From assembly GCF_003443615.1 (NCBI RefSeq), contig NZ_CP031967.1, positions 496,001 to 560,000 on the forward strand: 64,000 nt of DNA, in the 5' to 3' direction. Below are positions 24,323-33,519 of the stretch, piece after piece; the first letter of the stretch is position 1; each line of letters starts with the position of its first letter. This DNA comes from Alteromonas sp. BL110. Lineage in GTDB: Bacteria; Pseudomonadota; Gammaproteobacteria; Enterobacterales; Alteromonadaceae. The translations under genes were made by a program, and so were the position numbers. Below the pieces are notes generated by a model. That model was not told the DNA's origin, ran no database searches, and was given only the letters and a program-made list of their open reading frames with translations.

Positions 24323-25912
24323 TTAATTTTCGCGCGTATTCGTAAACTGAATATCTGGGTAACGCTCTTGCGATAGCTGCAGGTTAACCATTGTTGGCGC
24401 GATGTACGTCAGGTTGTCGCCTCCATCAAGGGCGAGGTTCTGCTCACCTTTACGACGGAACTCGTCTAGTTTCTTCTCGTCATCGGCATAAACCCAACGG
24501 GCTGTAGCAACATTTACGTGCTCGTAAAGTGCATCAACATTGTATTCGGCTTTAAGTCGTGCCACTACTACATCAAACTGAAGCACACCTACCGCCCCCA
24601 CAATTAAATCGTTGTTTGCAAGGGGACGAAACACCTGAACTGCGCCTTCTTCAGAAAGCTGAATAAGGCCTTTGAGCAGCTGTTTTTGCTTAAGTGGATC
24701 TTTCAAACGGATACGTTTAAATAGCTCTGGCGCAAAGTTTGGAATGCCAGTAAAGCGATAGTTATCGCCTGAAGTAAAGGTATCACCAATTCGGATAGTG
24801 CCGTGGTTGTGCAAGCCGATGATATCGCCGGCATAAGCTTCTTCTAGTAAAGCACGATCACCCGCTAAGAAAGTTAAGGCATCGGAAATACGCACGTCTT
24901 TGCCTAAGCGGCTGTTACGCATTTTCATGCCTTTTTCGTACTTACCCGAAACAATACGACAAAACGCGATACGGTCACGGTGTTTCGGGTCCATATTAGC
25001 CTGAATCTTGAAGACAAAACCGCTGAACTTCCCATCGGTACTTTCGATTGTGCCTTCTTCGGTTTCACGTCCAAGTGGTGCAGGCGCCCACTCAACTAGC
25101 CCGTCAAGCATGTGGTCAACGCCAAAGTTACCCAATGCTGTACCAAAGAATACAGGCGTTAATTGACCTTCCAGGAAGAGCTCTTGATCAAATTCATTTG
25201 ATGCACCGCGCACAAGCTCAAGCTCATCGCGCAAAGTTTCTACAAGGTCGCTTCCTACTGCGGCATCTAGCTCTGGGTTATCCAACCCTTTAATGATACG
25301 TACATCTTGAATAGTGTGACCCTGGCCGCTCTGATACAAAATAGTCTCATCGCGGTGAAGGTGATATACACCTTTAAAGCTCTTACCACAGCCGATTGGC
25401 CACGTGATTGGCGCGCACAGGATATCAAGCTCAGTTTCTACTTCATCAAGCAGTTCCATAGGATCGCGAATATCGCGGTCAAGCTTGTTCATGAAAGTCA
25501 CAATTGGCGTATCGCGCAAACGGGTAACTTCCATAAGCTTACGGGTTCTGTCTTCTACACCTTTAGCTGCGTCGATTACCATAAGGCAAGAATCAACCGC
25601 CGTCAGTGTACGATAGGTATCTTCAGAAAAATCTTCGTGCCCCGGGGTGTCTAACAGGTTTACCAAGTGGTCGCTGTAAGGAAACTGCATGACCGAGGTA
25701 GTTACCGAGATACCGCGTTCTTTTTCCATTTCCATCCAGTCAGACTTAGCGTGCTGACCCGACTTTTTCCCCTTTACAGTACCCGCCGTTTGCAGGGCGC
25801 GCCCGAACAACAATACTTTTTCAGTAATGGTTGTTTTACCCGCATCCGGGTGCGATATGATTGCGAACGTACGTCGCTTTTTAATCTCTTCAAGAAGCTT
25901 TTTATCTGACAT
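24323..25912 (-). CDS. prfC: Peptide chain release factor 3 (GTPase)
   Basis: A protein of 529 residues, equal to E. coli RF3, from the ATG at 25912 (an in-frame TTG at 25915 is one codon upstream). GTPase motifs are clear: G1 SHPDAGKTT at about residues 20-28, G2/switch region around [10 protein letters not shown]3 DTPGHEDF and G4 NKLDRD. EF-Tu-like domain II and an RF3-specific C-terminal domain follow. RF3 removes RF1/RF2 from the ribosome after termination, with prfB for RF2 elsewhere in this window. An inverted repeat at 25940-25962 lies in its leader. Confidence 0.97.
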   Translation of the reverse strand: MSDKKLLEEIKKRRTFAIISHPDAGKTTITEKVLLFGRALQTAGTVKGKKSGQHAKSDWMEMEKERGISVTTSVMQFPYSDHLVNLLDTPGHEDFSEDTYRTLTAVDSCLMVIDAAKGVEDRTRKLMEVTRLRDTPIVTFMNKLDRDIRDPMELLDEVETELDILCAPITWPIGCGKSFKGVYHLHRDETILYQSGQGHTIQDVRIIKGLDNPELDAAVGSDLVETLRDELELVRGASNEFDQELFLEGQLTPVFFGTALGNFGVDHMLDGLVEWAPAPLGRETEEGTIESTDGKFSGFVFKIQANMDPKHRDRIAFCRIVSGKYEKGMKMRNSRLGKDVRISDALTFLAGDRALLEEAYAGDIIGLHNHGTIRIGDTFTSGDNYRFTGIPNFAPELFKRIRLKDPLKQKQLLKGLIQLSEEGAVQVFRPLANNDLIVGAVGVLQFDVVVARLKAEYNVDALYEHVNVATARWVYADDEKKLDEFRRKGEQNLALDGGDNLTYIAPTMVNLQLSQERYPDIQFTNTREN

Positions 25913-25939
25913 CAATACTTATCTTCGTTATCTATTATC

Positions 25940-25962
25940 CCTGTAAACCAATTATTTACAGG
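25940..25962 (-). repeat. 8-bp inverted repeat in the prfC leader
   Basis: CCTGTAAA (25940-25947) and TTTACAGG (25955-25962) are perfect arms with a 7-base loop, 28 bp before the prfC start codon. It could be a leader hairpin or an operator. Confidence 0.45.
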
Positions 25963-26236
25963 CGCGTTTTATAACGGATAAGCAATGCTTTTCCGCGCAA
26001 ATTTAGTGTTGCGGTAAAACGCTTGATACGGCTTGGTAGTTAATTGCGCGGATTTTAGCATTTTACTGCACGTAACAGTAGAGCGAAATTACATACTCCC
26101 TACCGCTTAATTCGCTATGCGACCACCCACTGTTTTTCCACGCATATACACTTTTATATCGTTAACCTATTTAAAACATTGTTGTACACAGCGTTTACAT
26201 CATAAGTAACAAGCCCCTTTTATAAAAATAAGAACA
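25963..26236. other. Intergenic region upstream of prfC
   Basis: No gene or recognisable remnant seen. It should contain the prfC promoter; I could not assign it with confidence. Confidence 0.4.
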
Positions 26237-26629
26237 ATGCCCTGTGATATTGCTTTTATTAGCATAGCCGCGCTTAGAACTGGCTACTTCATATATGACG
26301 TCTTTGTCGAAAAGGTATTTGATGTCACATGAGCTTAGTTTGTTTGGTTTTTACTTGGGGCGAGGCGCTGGACACTTCATGAACTTGTTCGCTATTTTGC
26401 TGCTGTTGGTGTATTTTTTGTCTCCACGCATTTTGCTATCACCTTAAAAAACTTAGAAGAGAGAACCGCGCTTGTTCGATGTCACCGGCAATACTTAGTG
26501 AGGTTATCATGTGTGGCAGAAATTAAACTCTTGGATAATGGCCTTGCTACGCTTCTAAGGACGACGGTAAATTCAATACCCGTTAGCCGTCGATACCTCA
26601 AAAAGCTGAAATCGTTGTTAGTTCGTTAA
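26237..26629 (+). pseudogene. Decayed membrane-bound LytTR-type regulator
   Basis: Three consecutive plus-strand frames give coherent protein pieces. Frame A (26237-26332) reads AFISIAALRTGYFIYDVFVE... and stops at TGA. Frame B, overlapping it (about 26328-26447), reads ELSLFGFYLGRGAGHFMNLF followed by a hydrophobic stretch and stops at TAA. Frame C (26441-26629) reads LKNLEERTALVRCHRQYLVR, then AEIKLLDNGLATLL and PVSRRYLKKLKSLLVR before TAA. Frame C is clearly the C-terminal half of a LytTR DNA-binding domain, where RCHRQYLV and PVSRRYLK are conserved signatures. Frames A and B look like its membrane segments. At least two frameshifts plus a deletion between the membrane part and the LytTR domain are needed, so this is a pseudogene. 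The membrane assignment is weaker than that of the LytTR part. Confidence 0.75.
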
Positions 26630-26745
26630 CGTTTTATCGACGGGCTTCAAACGTTTATACCTATGTTTTATTTGTTGCACGCTCAAATCTAAAAACAATG
26701 TGCTATATTGATTTATAGATAAAAAACATAAAACAAGGACGATGA

Positions 26746-28503
26746 ATGCTGCGATTATTACTCGCATGGCTTGTAATAGCATGCTGTTGCCAAACGGCCA
26801 ACGCAGCTAATTTCAATAATCCACAATCTATGCTTTCTTTAGATAGCGATGTTGTTTTTGCGGTAAGTGACTCAGCTAATGTTAACGGCAATGAAGAATG
26901 GTTTTATAGTGCTGACGTTATTGATAGATCGCCTTCACAGTATTTGCATTTCAAAGTTCGTGTTTATAATCAGTTAGATACACAAGTTCCCGTTTGGTTT
27001 TCGATAAGCTTCCCTGCTATAAAAACCTTGGCTGTTACAGACGGCCATAATACCTGGCAAACTGGCGACGATTTGCCTTACCACACTCGTGCGGTGAATA
27101 CGCCCAATTATCACTTCCCTTCTGTATTGCCAGCTTCATCTTATACGGAATTTAGCGGCACCATGTCTGGCGAGATACTTAGGTACAGTTTCTCTGTGGC
27201 TACGCCTGAGTATTACAGTAACCTGTATATGAAAACCTTGCAGCGGGATATGGCATTTTTCGGCGCAATGGGGCTGCTTACCCTACTTTGTGCATTAGGC
27301 TATATTGCCAGCCGTAATTTAGTTTTCTTGAGCTTTGCATCATTTATTTTTGCGACAACATTTTGGTTTTTTCGCGTTTTCGGTTACGCATTTGAACTAC
27401 TGTGGCCAAATACACCAAGTTTGAATGACATTAGCTATGCCATCAGCATTTATTCTGTTTTGATTACGGCCTTTTGGGTATTGTTTCAAACTCTTGCCAG
27501 AGACAACCACGAAGTGTACGGGGCAAAAACGGTTAAACGCTTTTGTATAGTGTTGCCCTTTATGGGAATTTTACTTTGGCAAACGGTGGGGTTAGATATC
27601 GCCTTAAAACTTCCTGTTGTCCTCTTTTTCCCTTATATACTGATAGCGGGTATTGTTATCGTCGCAGAACACAAACGGAGCTCAGACAGGGCCAAGTGGC
27701 TTGCCGCCGCAATGCTTCCTATAACCTTCAGTACGCTTATTTTGACCGTCATTGCTCTTTTTGAGGTTGACCTTTACTTGGAGCCCGTTGCCACTTTCAT
27801 GTCAGGGCTAGTTATGACATGCCTATTTATGGTCGCACTCACCGCGAGTTATATGGTGAAAGTTGTTCAAAGGGAAAGAGACGCACAGAAAGAAGCAGCG
27901 CGTTTGAAAAGCGAGCAGGCAACTAAATTAGAAGCGCTGGTAAAAGAACGTACCCTTGCACTCGAACTAACGAATAGCACTTTGGCAGAGCTAGCTTCCA
28001 AAGACAGTTTAACGGAATTGCCCAATCGTCGTACGCTGGATATGTTCGTAGACAATACGTTTGATAAAACCTTACACGATCATGACGCGCTAGCCATTGC
28101 GCTAATCGACTTAGATCACTTCAAAAGTATCAACGATACGTTTGGACACGATGTGGGTGACGAAGTACTAAAGGGCATTGCGAACATTCTCGCGCCGCTT
28201 AATGATAGGGGGCAAGTAGCCGCGCGCTATGGTGGAGAAGAGTTTGCCATTGCAAAGCGCATTACAAAGCCTAATGATAGCCAGTCTAGCGAAGCCGAGG
28301 AATTTGCAAAGCAATTGGAAGCTTTTCACTGTGCTATAAACCAACTAAGCATCGCATCGATTGATGACAGGAAGTTGGGAGCATGTATAGGTTGGACACT
28401 ATGTAAAGGCTCCAACGATATTGTCGAAGCCTTTAGGCGAGCTGATAAAGCCCTCTACGTTGCCAAGGATAAAGGAAGAAACCTAATCGTTCCGGCTTTA
28501 TGA
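26746..28503 (+). CDS. Membrane diguanylate cyclase with 7TMR-DISM-type sensor
   Basis: A protein of 585 residues. The signal peptide (MLRLLLAWLVIACCCQTANA) precedes a periplasmic beta-rich domain (about 25-160) like 7TMR-DISMED2. Seven hydrophobic segments follow (about 165-385), then a coiled coil (about 385-420) and a GGDEF domain (about 425-585). The GGDEF signature is RYGGEEF, with NRRTLDMF and DLDHFKSINDTFGHDVGDEVL upstream as in active cyclases, so it should make cyclic di-GMP from GTP in response to an extracytoplasmic signal. No clear inhibitory RxxD site was seen just before GGEEF. Good ribosome-binding site (AAGGA). It stands just downstream of the decayed LytTR gene and is probably transcribed alone. 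Confidence 0.93.
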   Translation: MLRLLLAWLVIACCCQTANAANFNNPQSMLSLDSDVVFAVSDSANVNGNEEWFYSADVIDRSPSQYLHFKVRVYNQLDTQVPVWFSISFPAIKTLAVTDGHNTWQTGDDLPYHTRAVNTPNYHFPSVLPASSYTEFSGTMSGEILRYSFSVATPEYYSNLYMKTLQRDMAFFGAMGLLTLLCALGYIASRNLVFLSFASFIFATTFWFFRVFGYAFELLWPNTPSLNDISYAISIYSVLITAFWVLFQTLARDNHEVYGAKTVKRFCIVLPFMGILLWQTVGLDIALKLPVVLFFPYILIAGIVIVAEHKRSSDRAKWLAAAMLPITFSTLILTVIALFEVDLYLEPVATFMSGLVMTCLFMVALTASYMVKVVQRERDAQKEAARLKSEQATKLEALVKERTLALELTNSTLAELASKDSLTELPNRRTLDMFVDNTFDKTLHDHDALAIALIDLDHFKSINDTFGHDVGDEVLKGIANILAPLNDRGQVAARYGGEEFAIAKRITKPNDSQSSEAEEFAKQLEAFHCAINQLSIASIDDRKLGACIGWTLCKGSNDIVEAFRRADKALYVAKDKGRNLIVPAL

Positions 28504-28612
28504 CACCGTAACAACCGCTTTTCGCTTATATTCTTTTGAAAATTGCAGGGCGTTGCTCAAATCGCCAAACGTTAGCTTGCATAAAAGCTCCTTAACAAGG
28601 TAATTTTTTCGA

Positions 28613-29449
28613 TTAATCCCACTTAGGTGAAAAATCTGGGTTGGCTTGACGGTCGCCGCAATCTAGCGCATCAATTTTTGCTATATCCTCTACATCTAAG
28701 GTAAGTTCGAGCGCTTTGAAATTTGATTCCAAATTTTTGCGCTTAGTCGACGACGGAATAGTGACTAAATCATGAGCCAGCTCCCACGCGACAACTACCT
28801 CAGCAGTGCTTACACCATGCTTATCTGCAATCGCAGCGATGATCTCGTCTTTTAGCACTTTACCCACAGCAAACGGCATATACCCTGTCACTTTGATACC
28901 GTGTTTTTTGCATACGGCACGCACTTTTTCGTTGGTCAGGTAAGGGTGAACTTCTACCTGATTCGTGGCGATAGTCCCCTCACCAAGAATTCTCACCGCT
29001 TCTTCAATTTGCGCAACAGTGAAGTTAGAAATCCCAATTTCCTTCGTTAGGCCCATTTCCTTAACACGCAGCAATTCGCCTAGGTATTCTTCCATGCTTT
29101 CACCATTTTCCGGTGATGGCCAATGGATAAGTAGCAAGTCAACATAGGACAGTTGAAGCTTTTCCAAACTCTCTTTTACGCTATCCACAAAGCTTGCTTT
29201 ATTCAGCTTGTCATTCCACACCTTGGTCGTGACATAAAGGTCTTCACGTGCAACAAGATTATTTGCAATAGCGTCTTTAATAGCGCGACCTACCGCTTCT
29301 TCATTGCCGTAAATTTGCGCCGTATCAATGTGACGGAAACCTACTTCAAGTGCCATTGTCACGCTGTTATAGGCTTCATCGTCTTTTAAGCGAAACGTGC
29401 CTACACCTAGCGAAGGAATTTTAGATTGTGACTGATTTACATTCGGCAT
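28613..29449 (-). CDS. Aldo/keto reductase (2,5-diketo-D-gluconate reductase-like)
   Basis: A protein of 278 residues with the AKR catalytic tetrad: Asp in HIDTAQIYGNEEAVG, Tyr in the same segment (AQIYGNE), Lys in TTKVWND and His in LLIHWPSP. The C-terminal NADPH-binding segment IPSSTKRKNLESNF is present. Length and motifs fit the DkgA/DkgB group, which reduces 2,5-diketogluconate, methylglyoxal and related carbonyls. The ATG at 29449 has a perfect AAGGAGG. Upstream on the same strand is a remnant of a flavin monooxygenase and then an MFS exporter, so it may once have been part of a three-gene operon. Confidence 0.93.
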   Translation of the reverse strand: MPNVNQSQSKIPSLGVGTFRLKDDEAYNSVTMALEVGFRHIDTAQIYGNEEAVGRAIKDAIANNLVAREDLYVTTKVWNDKLNKASFVDSVKESLEKLQLSYVDLLLIHWPSPENGESMEEYLGELLRVKEMGLTKEIGISNFTVAQIEEAVRILGEGTIATNQVEVHPYLTNEKVRAVCKKHGIKVTGYMPFAVGKVLKDEIIAAIADKHGVSTAEVVVAWELAHDLVTIPSSTKRKNLESNFKALELTLDVEDIAKIDALDCGDRQANPDFSPKWD

Positions 29450-29470
29450 GATGCCTCCTTGTTGGTTCCG

Positions 29471-29655
29471 TTATTTGTGAAAGCGAGGTAATACAGTGTC
29501 GGCAATGCGCTGCATAGCGTTTTCTACCGGCTGCGTATTCCGTCTGAAGTGCAGACCAATATGATCACCCCCCGCTTCTTTCATTGCAAAGCTCTTGTGT
29601 TAGCATTCTTTGATAAGCCCATTTGCACCAGTTTCAACCCCGAATCGGTGGCGTT
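29471..29655 (-). pseudogene. Remnant of a luciferase-like (LLM) flavin-dependent monooxygenase
   Basis: Between the MFS and aldo-keto reductase genes, the minus strand encodes from 29584 to the TAA at 29471 the peptide MKEAGGDHIGLHFRRNTQPV then ENAMQRIADTVLPRFHK. This is the usual C-terminus of LLM-class oxidoreductases (A.DHIGLHFRRN.RPVE.A...I...VLP.F). Just upstream in another frame, from about 29655, GLKLVQMGLSKNANTRALQ continues the same protein backwards and ends in a TGA. So a frameshift separates two pieces and the rest of the gene is missing. It is a deletion remnant. Family assignment rests on the C-terminal motif. Confidence 0.7.
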
Positions 29656-29673
29656 TTATAGGCGCTTCGTCGC

Positions 29674-30840
29674 TCAGGCCAGTGCACGCTTGTCTAAATA
29701 GCCGCTGTATCGTGTAACAAGTAACGCTGCAACGGAGATAATTGCGCCAATCCATGCGGTATCTGATAGCTGCATACCATCAACAATTGCACCGCCTAGA
29801 ATTGAACCCATCGCTATACCTATGTTAAATGCCGCGATATTTAAACCTGACGCCACATCAACAGCATTAGGGGTAAACTTTTCTGCTAATTGAACAACGT
29901 AAACCTGAAGTCCTGGGACATTGCCAAAAGCAAAGGCGCCCCATACCAAAACAGTAATTACTGCGGCAACTTTACTGCCCATGGTAAACGTCAGCGCAAA
30001 CAAGATGATGGCAAGGGCTGAAAAGATGATTGTTAACGCGCGAATTGGGCCTTTTTTGTCAGCAAGCTTTCCACCATAAATATTGCCGACCGCAACAGAT
30101 ACACCGTAAACCAGCATAATTAAGCTGATGGCTGAGGGCGCAAAACCCGCCTCTTCCTGCAATATAGGAGCAAGATAAGTGAATGCCGTAAATGTGCCGC
30201 CGTAACCTAAAATCGTCATCAAATACACTAATACCAGACGAGGCTGAACCAACACCTTCATTTGCTCACTCAGGGTGGCAGGCTTACTTTGTTTAAGATT
30301 ACCCGGTACCAACAATGCACTACCGATTAGCGCAAGCGTGCCAAGTGCGGAAACCACAAGGAAAGTTGCTCGCCACCCAAAGTTTTGACCAATCCAGGTG
30401 CCTAAAGGTACGCCAGTAACCAAGGCGACGGTTAAGCCCGTAAACATAATGGCAATAGCACTGGCTTCTTTTTCTTTTGCCACTAGCCCAGTAGCGATAG
30501 TAGACCCGATAGAAAAGAACACACCGTGGGCAAGGCCTGTCAGTATGCGGGCTAGAATTAGGCTCTCGTAGCTAGGGGCTTGCCAGGCAAGAATGTTACC
30601 TGCCACAAATAGCGCCATTAAGCTTAGGAGAACATGTTTTCTATTCCATTTTCCCGTAAGAGCAGTAAGAACGGGCGCGCCAACGGCAACGCCAACGGCG
30701 TACAAGCTAACAAGTAAGCCTGCACTTGGTAATGTAACGCCAAGATCTGTCGCGATAGTAGGTACCAGCCCCACTATCACGAACTCTGTCGTGCCAATAG
30801 CAAACGCACTTAACGTTAACGCAAATAATGCAATAGGCAT
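29674..30840 (-). CDS. MFS transporter, DHA1 drug/sugar efflux type
   Basis: A protein of 388 residues from the ATG at 30840, which has GAGG 9 bases upstream; a TTG at 30855 is in frame but less likely. It has twelve hydrophobic segments and the opening LFALTLSAFAIGTTEFVIVG typical of the AraJ/YdhP/PbuE branch of DHA1 exporters, followed by GVAVGAPVLTALTGKWNRKH (motif A region). Likely a proton-driven efflux pump of the inner membrane; the substrate is unknown. It is divergent from a LysR-type gene (31028), which is probably its regulator, and sits upstream of the monooxygenase remnant. Confidence 0.92.
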   Translation of the reverse strand: MPIALFALTLSAFAIGTTEFVIVGLVPTIATDLGVTLPSAGLLVSLYAVGVAVGAPVLTALTGKWNRKHVLLSLMALFVAGNILAWQAPSYESLILARILTGLAHGVFFSIGSTIATGLVAKEKEASAIAIMFTGLTVALVTGVPLGTWIGQNFGWRATFLVVSALGTLALIGSALLVPGNLKQSKPATLSEQMKVLVQPRLVLVYLMTILGYGGTFTAFTYLAPILQEEAGFAPSAISLIMLVYGVSVAVGNIYGGKLADKKGPIRALTIIFSALAIILFALTFTMGSKVAAVITVLVWGAFAFGNVPGLQVYVVQLAEKFTPNAVDVASGLNIAAFNIGIAMGSILGGAIVDGMQLSDTAWIGAIISVAALLVTRYSGYLDKRALA

Positions 30841-31027
30841 TTTAGTTATCCTCAAAAAGTAATTAACGAGATGGCATCACTAACAACGCCACCGTTGGCT
30901 TCTAGAACGGCTAGATCGTTTTTTGAAAGCCATGAATAAAGTGCGTACAGTTTGACGATAAATTTATTTGCAAAAAACAGCACTAATGACAAAATACTTT
31001 TGCGATATTTGAAATATAAGGTGTGTA

Positions 31028-31924
31028 ATGCCAGTCTTATCAAGAACTGAAGATTTAGAAGCCTTCCTAACCGTTGTGGATACAGGTAGTTTTTCTAGTG
31101 CAGCCAATTTACTTAGTCAGCAGGTTGCGAAAGTCAGCAGAGCGGTAACCCGGCTGGAAGATGGCTTAGACGTAACCCTCTTGAACCGCACTACCAGAAG
31201 ATTAGAGCTAACAGAAGAAGGTGAGCTTTTTCTCCAATATGCCAGAGACGGGCTAAACGTATTGGAAAAAGGCGAAGAAGCATTGCGATTGTTAAAGCGC
31301 GCCCCATCAGGCAAGCTTCGTGTAGATGCAGCAAGCGCTTTCGTACTGCACCAACTTGCGCCGTTAGTGGGCGAGTTTCAAGAATCATTTCCTGACATTA
31401 CGCTCGATATTACGAGTCACGATAGCATTATCGACTTGTTAGAACACAAAACCGACATTGCAATACGTATTGGCGATTTAAACGACTCGAATTTGCATGC
31501 TAGACCTTTAGGAAAAAGTAAACTGCATATTGTGGCAAGTCCGCAGTACCTTGAAAAGTATCCTATACCTGAAGATGGCGGTAGCGCAAGTTCATTGAGT
31601 AACCACAAACTGATTGGTTTTAGCGACTCACCAGGTTTGAATAAGTGGCCACTTAAGCAAGATATCAACTTGCAATACAGCCTTCATGCGTCAAGCGGTG
31701 AAACCATTCGACAACTATGCATTGCAGGGCAAGGTATAGCTTTACTTTCACACTTTATGGTTCACAGGGATATTAGCGAGGGAAGACTCATAGCGCTATT
31801 TAACGACGATATAATCAGCCCAAACCGCAGAGAGTCGGTACAGGCGGTGTACTACAAAAATAGCGCCGTATCGTCTCGCATCTCTGCATTTTTAGACTTT
31901 ATACAACCTCGTCTAACCCTTTAA
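31028..31924 (+). CDS. LysR-type transcriptional regulator
   Basis: A protein of 298 residues. The N-terminal helix-turn-helix is at about residues 4-63 (DLEAFLTVVDTGSFSSAANL and SRAVTRLEDGLDVTLLNRTT, RRLELTEEGELFL), followed by a periplasmic-binding-protein-like effector domain from about residue 90. TAAGG lies 6 bases before the ATG. It is divergently arranged with the MFS exporter, with 187 bp between start codons, the classic LysR layout, so it likely controls that gene. No clear T-N11-A site was singled out. It converges on the EamA transporter gene. Confidence 0.93.
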   Translation: MPVLSRTEDLEAFLTVVDTGSFSSAANLLSQQVAKVSRAVTRLEDGLDVTLLNRTTRRLELTEEGELFLQYARDGLNVLEKGEEALRLLKRAPSGKLRVDAASAFVLHQLAPLVGEFQESFPDITLDITSHDSIIDLLEHKTDIAIRIGDLNDSNLHARPLGKSKLHIVASPQYLEKYPIPEDGGSASSLSNHKLIGFSDSPGLNKWPLKQDINLQYSLHASSGETIRQLCIAGQGIALLSHFMVHRDISEGRLIALFNDDIISPNRRESVQAVYYKNSAVSSRISAFLDFIQPRLTL

Positions 31925-31931
31925 AGAGTGA

Positions 31932-32861
31932 TTACTTTATGCGTCCTTTACCTAGTATTTTCTTAAGTATGCTTGGCGAAAGGCCGTTTACGATTAGCGC
32001 TGCTATCATCAATATTGCGCCAGCCATTACCATAGGCAGTAGCGTTTCTTTAAGCAATAGCACTGAGCTTACATAGCCCACAATCGGGGTAAGAGTACTT
32101 ATTAACACAATTTTATCTGGCGGTAATTTGGGCCCAGCCGCTACCATAAGGCCAAAGCCTAGACCCGTAGCAACTGGCCCAATGTAGGCAAGTAACAGCC
32201 AGTCACTTATTGCGTAAGCCCCAAAATTTGGTGTTGGTTCTACTATGAGAGCAATAGCAAGCATGGCAAAACCAGCAATGGTGAACTGCCAGAATACCGC
32301 TTCAATGACGCTACCTTTCCATTTATGAAAAGACACTCTACGAATAGCGACCGCCCACAATGCAGACGCTAACAACATCCCCAAAAGCGGTAGCCATGCC
32401 CCGGGCTGCCCCGAGGCAAATAGAATCATTGCGCAGCCAATAGTCGAAATACCGGTGAGAATTAATCGTTTAGAAGGCGGGCGTTGTCGATACCATAGCG
32501 TGTCGATAAGCAGCATCCAAAGTGGCGTGGTGTAAATAAGAATACTGGCGGTGCCTGCAGGGATAAACTGCAGTGATACGGTAATAAGCCCCATCGATAG
32601 GATAAACTGGAAAAACGCGACAACAAACACTACCGAGCGATCTTTACGGTTTAACGTAGGAAGGCGCTTTTTGGTTATAAATACGAACAGCGCGAGTACA
32701 GGAAGACTTAACAAAAAGCGCAAGCACACCATCCATACAGGGCCAACTATCTCTAGCCCTAATTTCATGCCTGGCCAGTTAAGTCCTAAACACAACACCG
32801 CAACCAATAGCATTTTCACACCTTTTGATTGCTCTTTTTCCGCCAACGATATTGAAGACAT
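31932..32861 (-). CDS. EamA/DMT-family transporter
   Basis: A protein of 309 residues from the ATG at 32861 (a TTG at 32879 would add six residues; neither has a clear ribosome-binding site). Ten hydrophobic segments form two EamA repeats, the first starting LLVAVLCLGLNWPGMKLGLE and the second around WLPLLGMLLASALWAVAIRR. PAGTASILIYTTPLWMLLID is the conserved end of the first repeat. It is probably an inner-membrane metabolite or amino-acid exporter of the RhaT/YdcZ-like superfamily; the substrate cannot be told. It converges with the LysR gene, 7 bp apart. Confidence 0.9.
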   Translation of the reverse strand: MSSISLAEKEQSKGVKMLLVAVLCLGLNWPGMKLGLEIVGPVWMVCLRFLLSLPVLALFVFITKKRLPTLNRKDRSVVFVVAFFQFILSMGLITVSLQFIPAGTASILIYTTPLWMLLIDTLWYRQRPPSKRLILTGISTIGCAMILFASGQPGAWLPLLGMLLASALWAVAIRRVSFHKWKGSVIEAVFWQFTIAGFAMLAIALIVEPTPNFGAYAISDWLLLAYIGPVATGLGFGLMVAAGPKLPPDKIVLISTLTPIVGYVSSVLLLKETLLPMVMAGAILMIAALIVNGLSPSILKKILGKGRIK

Positions 32862-33089
32862 GCGTTTTAAAAAATCCAATTACAAGAAAGGCTTTAAGAG
32901 AAGTATCCACCGCCGAGTAAGATGAATGTAGGCAGGGAATTGCAAGGGCGCAAATATAAGTGAATTGGCGGCGAATTGAAACCTAGCCTACCGTAGAATG
33001 ACGACAATTTATCGACCAAATGGTCAACTTTTTAAACACATGTGGAAACTTTGCTATACGGGGCTTTCGTCACGGTATATAAACTTGAC

Positions 33090-33386
33090 TTACAGGTACA
33101 AAGCGATAGAAAGTAGTTTACGCTCTCCCTTCTCTATTTTACTGACACTGTGCATATATTTGTCAGGTCGAAAGAAGTAAATTCGGTTGAATAGGCTAAA
33201 GATGACTTTCTCCGCCCAAAACTGACCACCCAGCTTCGGCTTTTTTAGCACCACGTTAAATTTAAAATAACGCCCGCTGCCCATAGGGTCATTATGTTCT
33301 AACACACGATGCCCCTCTTTATAGGTAACTACATTTATGGCAAATCGTTTAGACGAGACTATTGGCTTGTTGAGCACTCTGGACAT
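33090..33386 (-). CDS. Very small 2OG-Fe(II) oxygenase-like protein
   Basis: A protein of 98 residues from the ATG at 33386 (AAGG about 10 bases upstream); an in-frame start at 33431 would add 15 residues. It contains an HxD pair in VLEHNDPMGSGRYFKFNVVL (about residues 29-31), a distal His in PDKYMHSVSKIEKGERKLLS (about residue 80) and the Arg after it. This order, HxD...H...R, is the iron- and 2-oxoglutarate-binding set of the double-stranded beta-helix oxygenases. The protein is about half the size of normal members and consists of little more than the core strands. It has a conserved-looking motif set and no stop codons, so I take it as real. Substrate unknown. Stands alone. Confidence 0.65.
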   Translation of the reverse strand: MSRVLNKPIVSSKRFAINVVTYKEGHRVLEHNDPMGSGRYFKFNVVLKKPKLGGQFWAEKVIFSLFNRIYFFRPDKYMHSVSKIEKGERKLLSIALYL

Positions 33387-33519
33387 GCTAATTCTACCTT
33401 GGGTGAAGAGAACATAATGCAATTTAAACACGCACGGCTATGCGCTGGAAAGCGTATCCTGAGTTCGGATAGTGCTTTAATATACATGAAGCGCATATGG
33501 CTAAGGGTGGAGCCATAGA

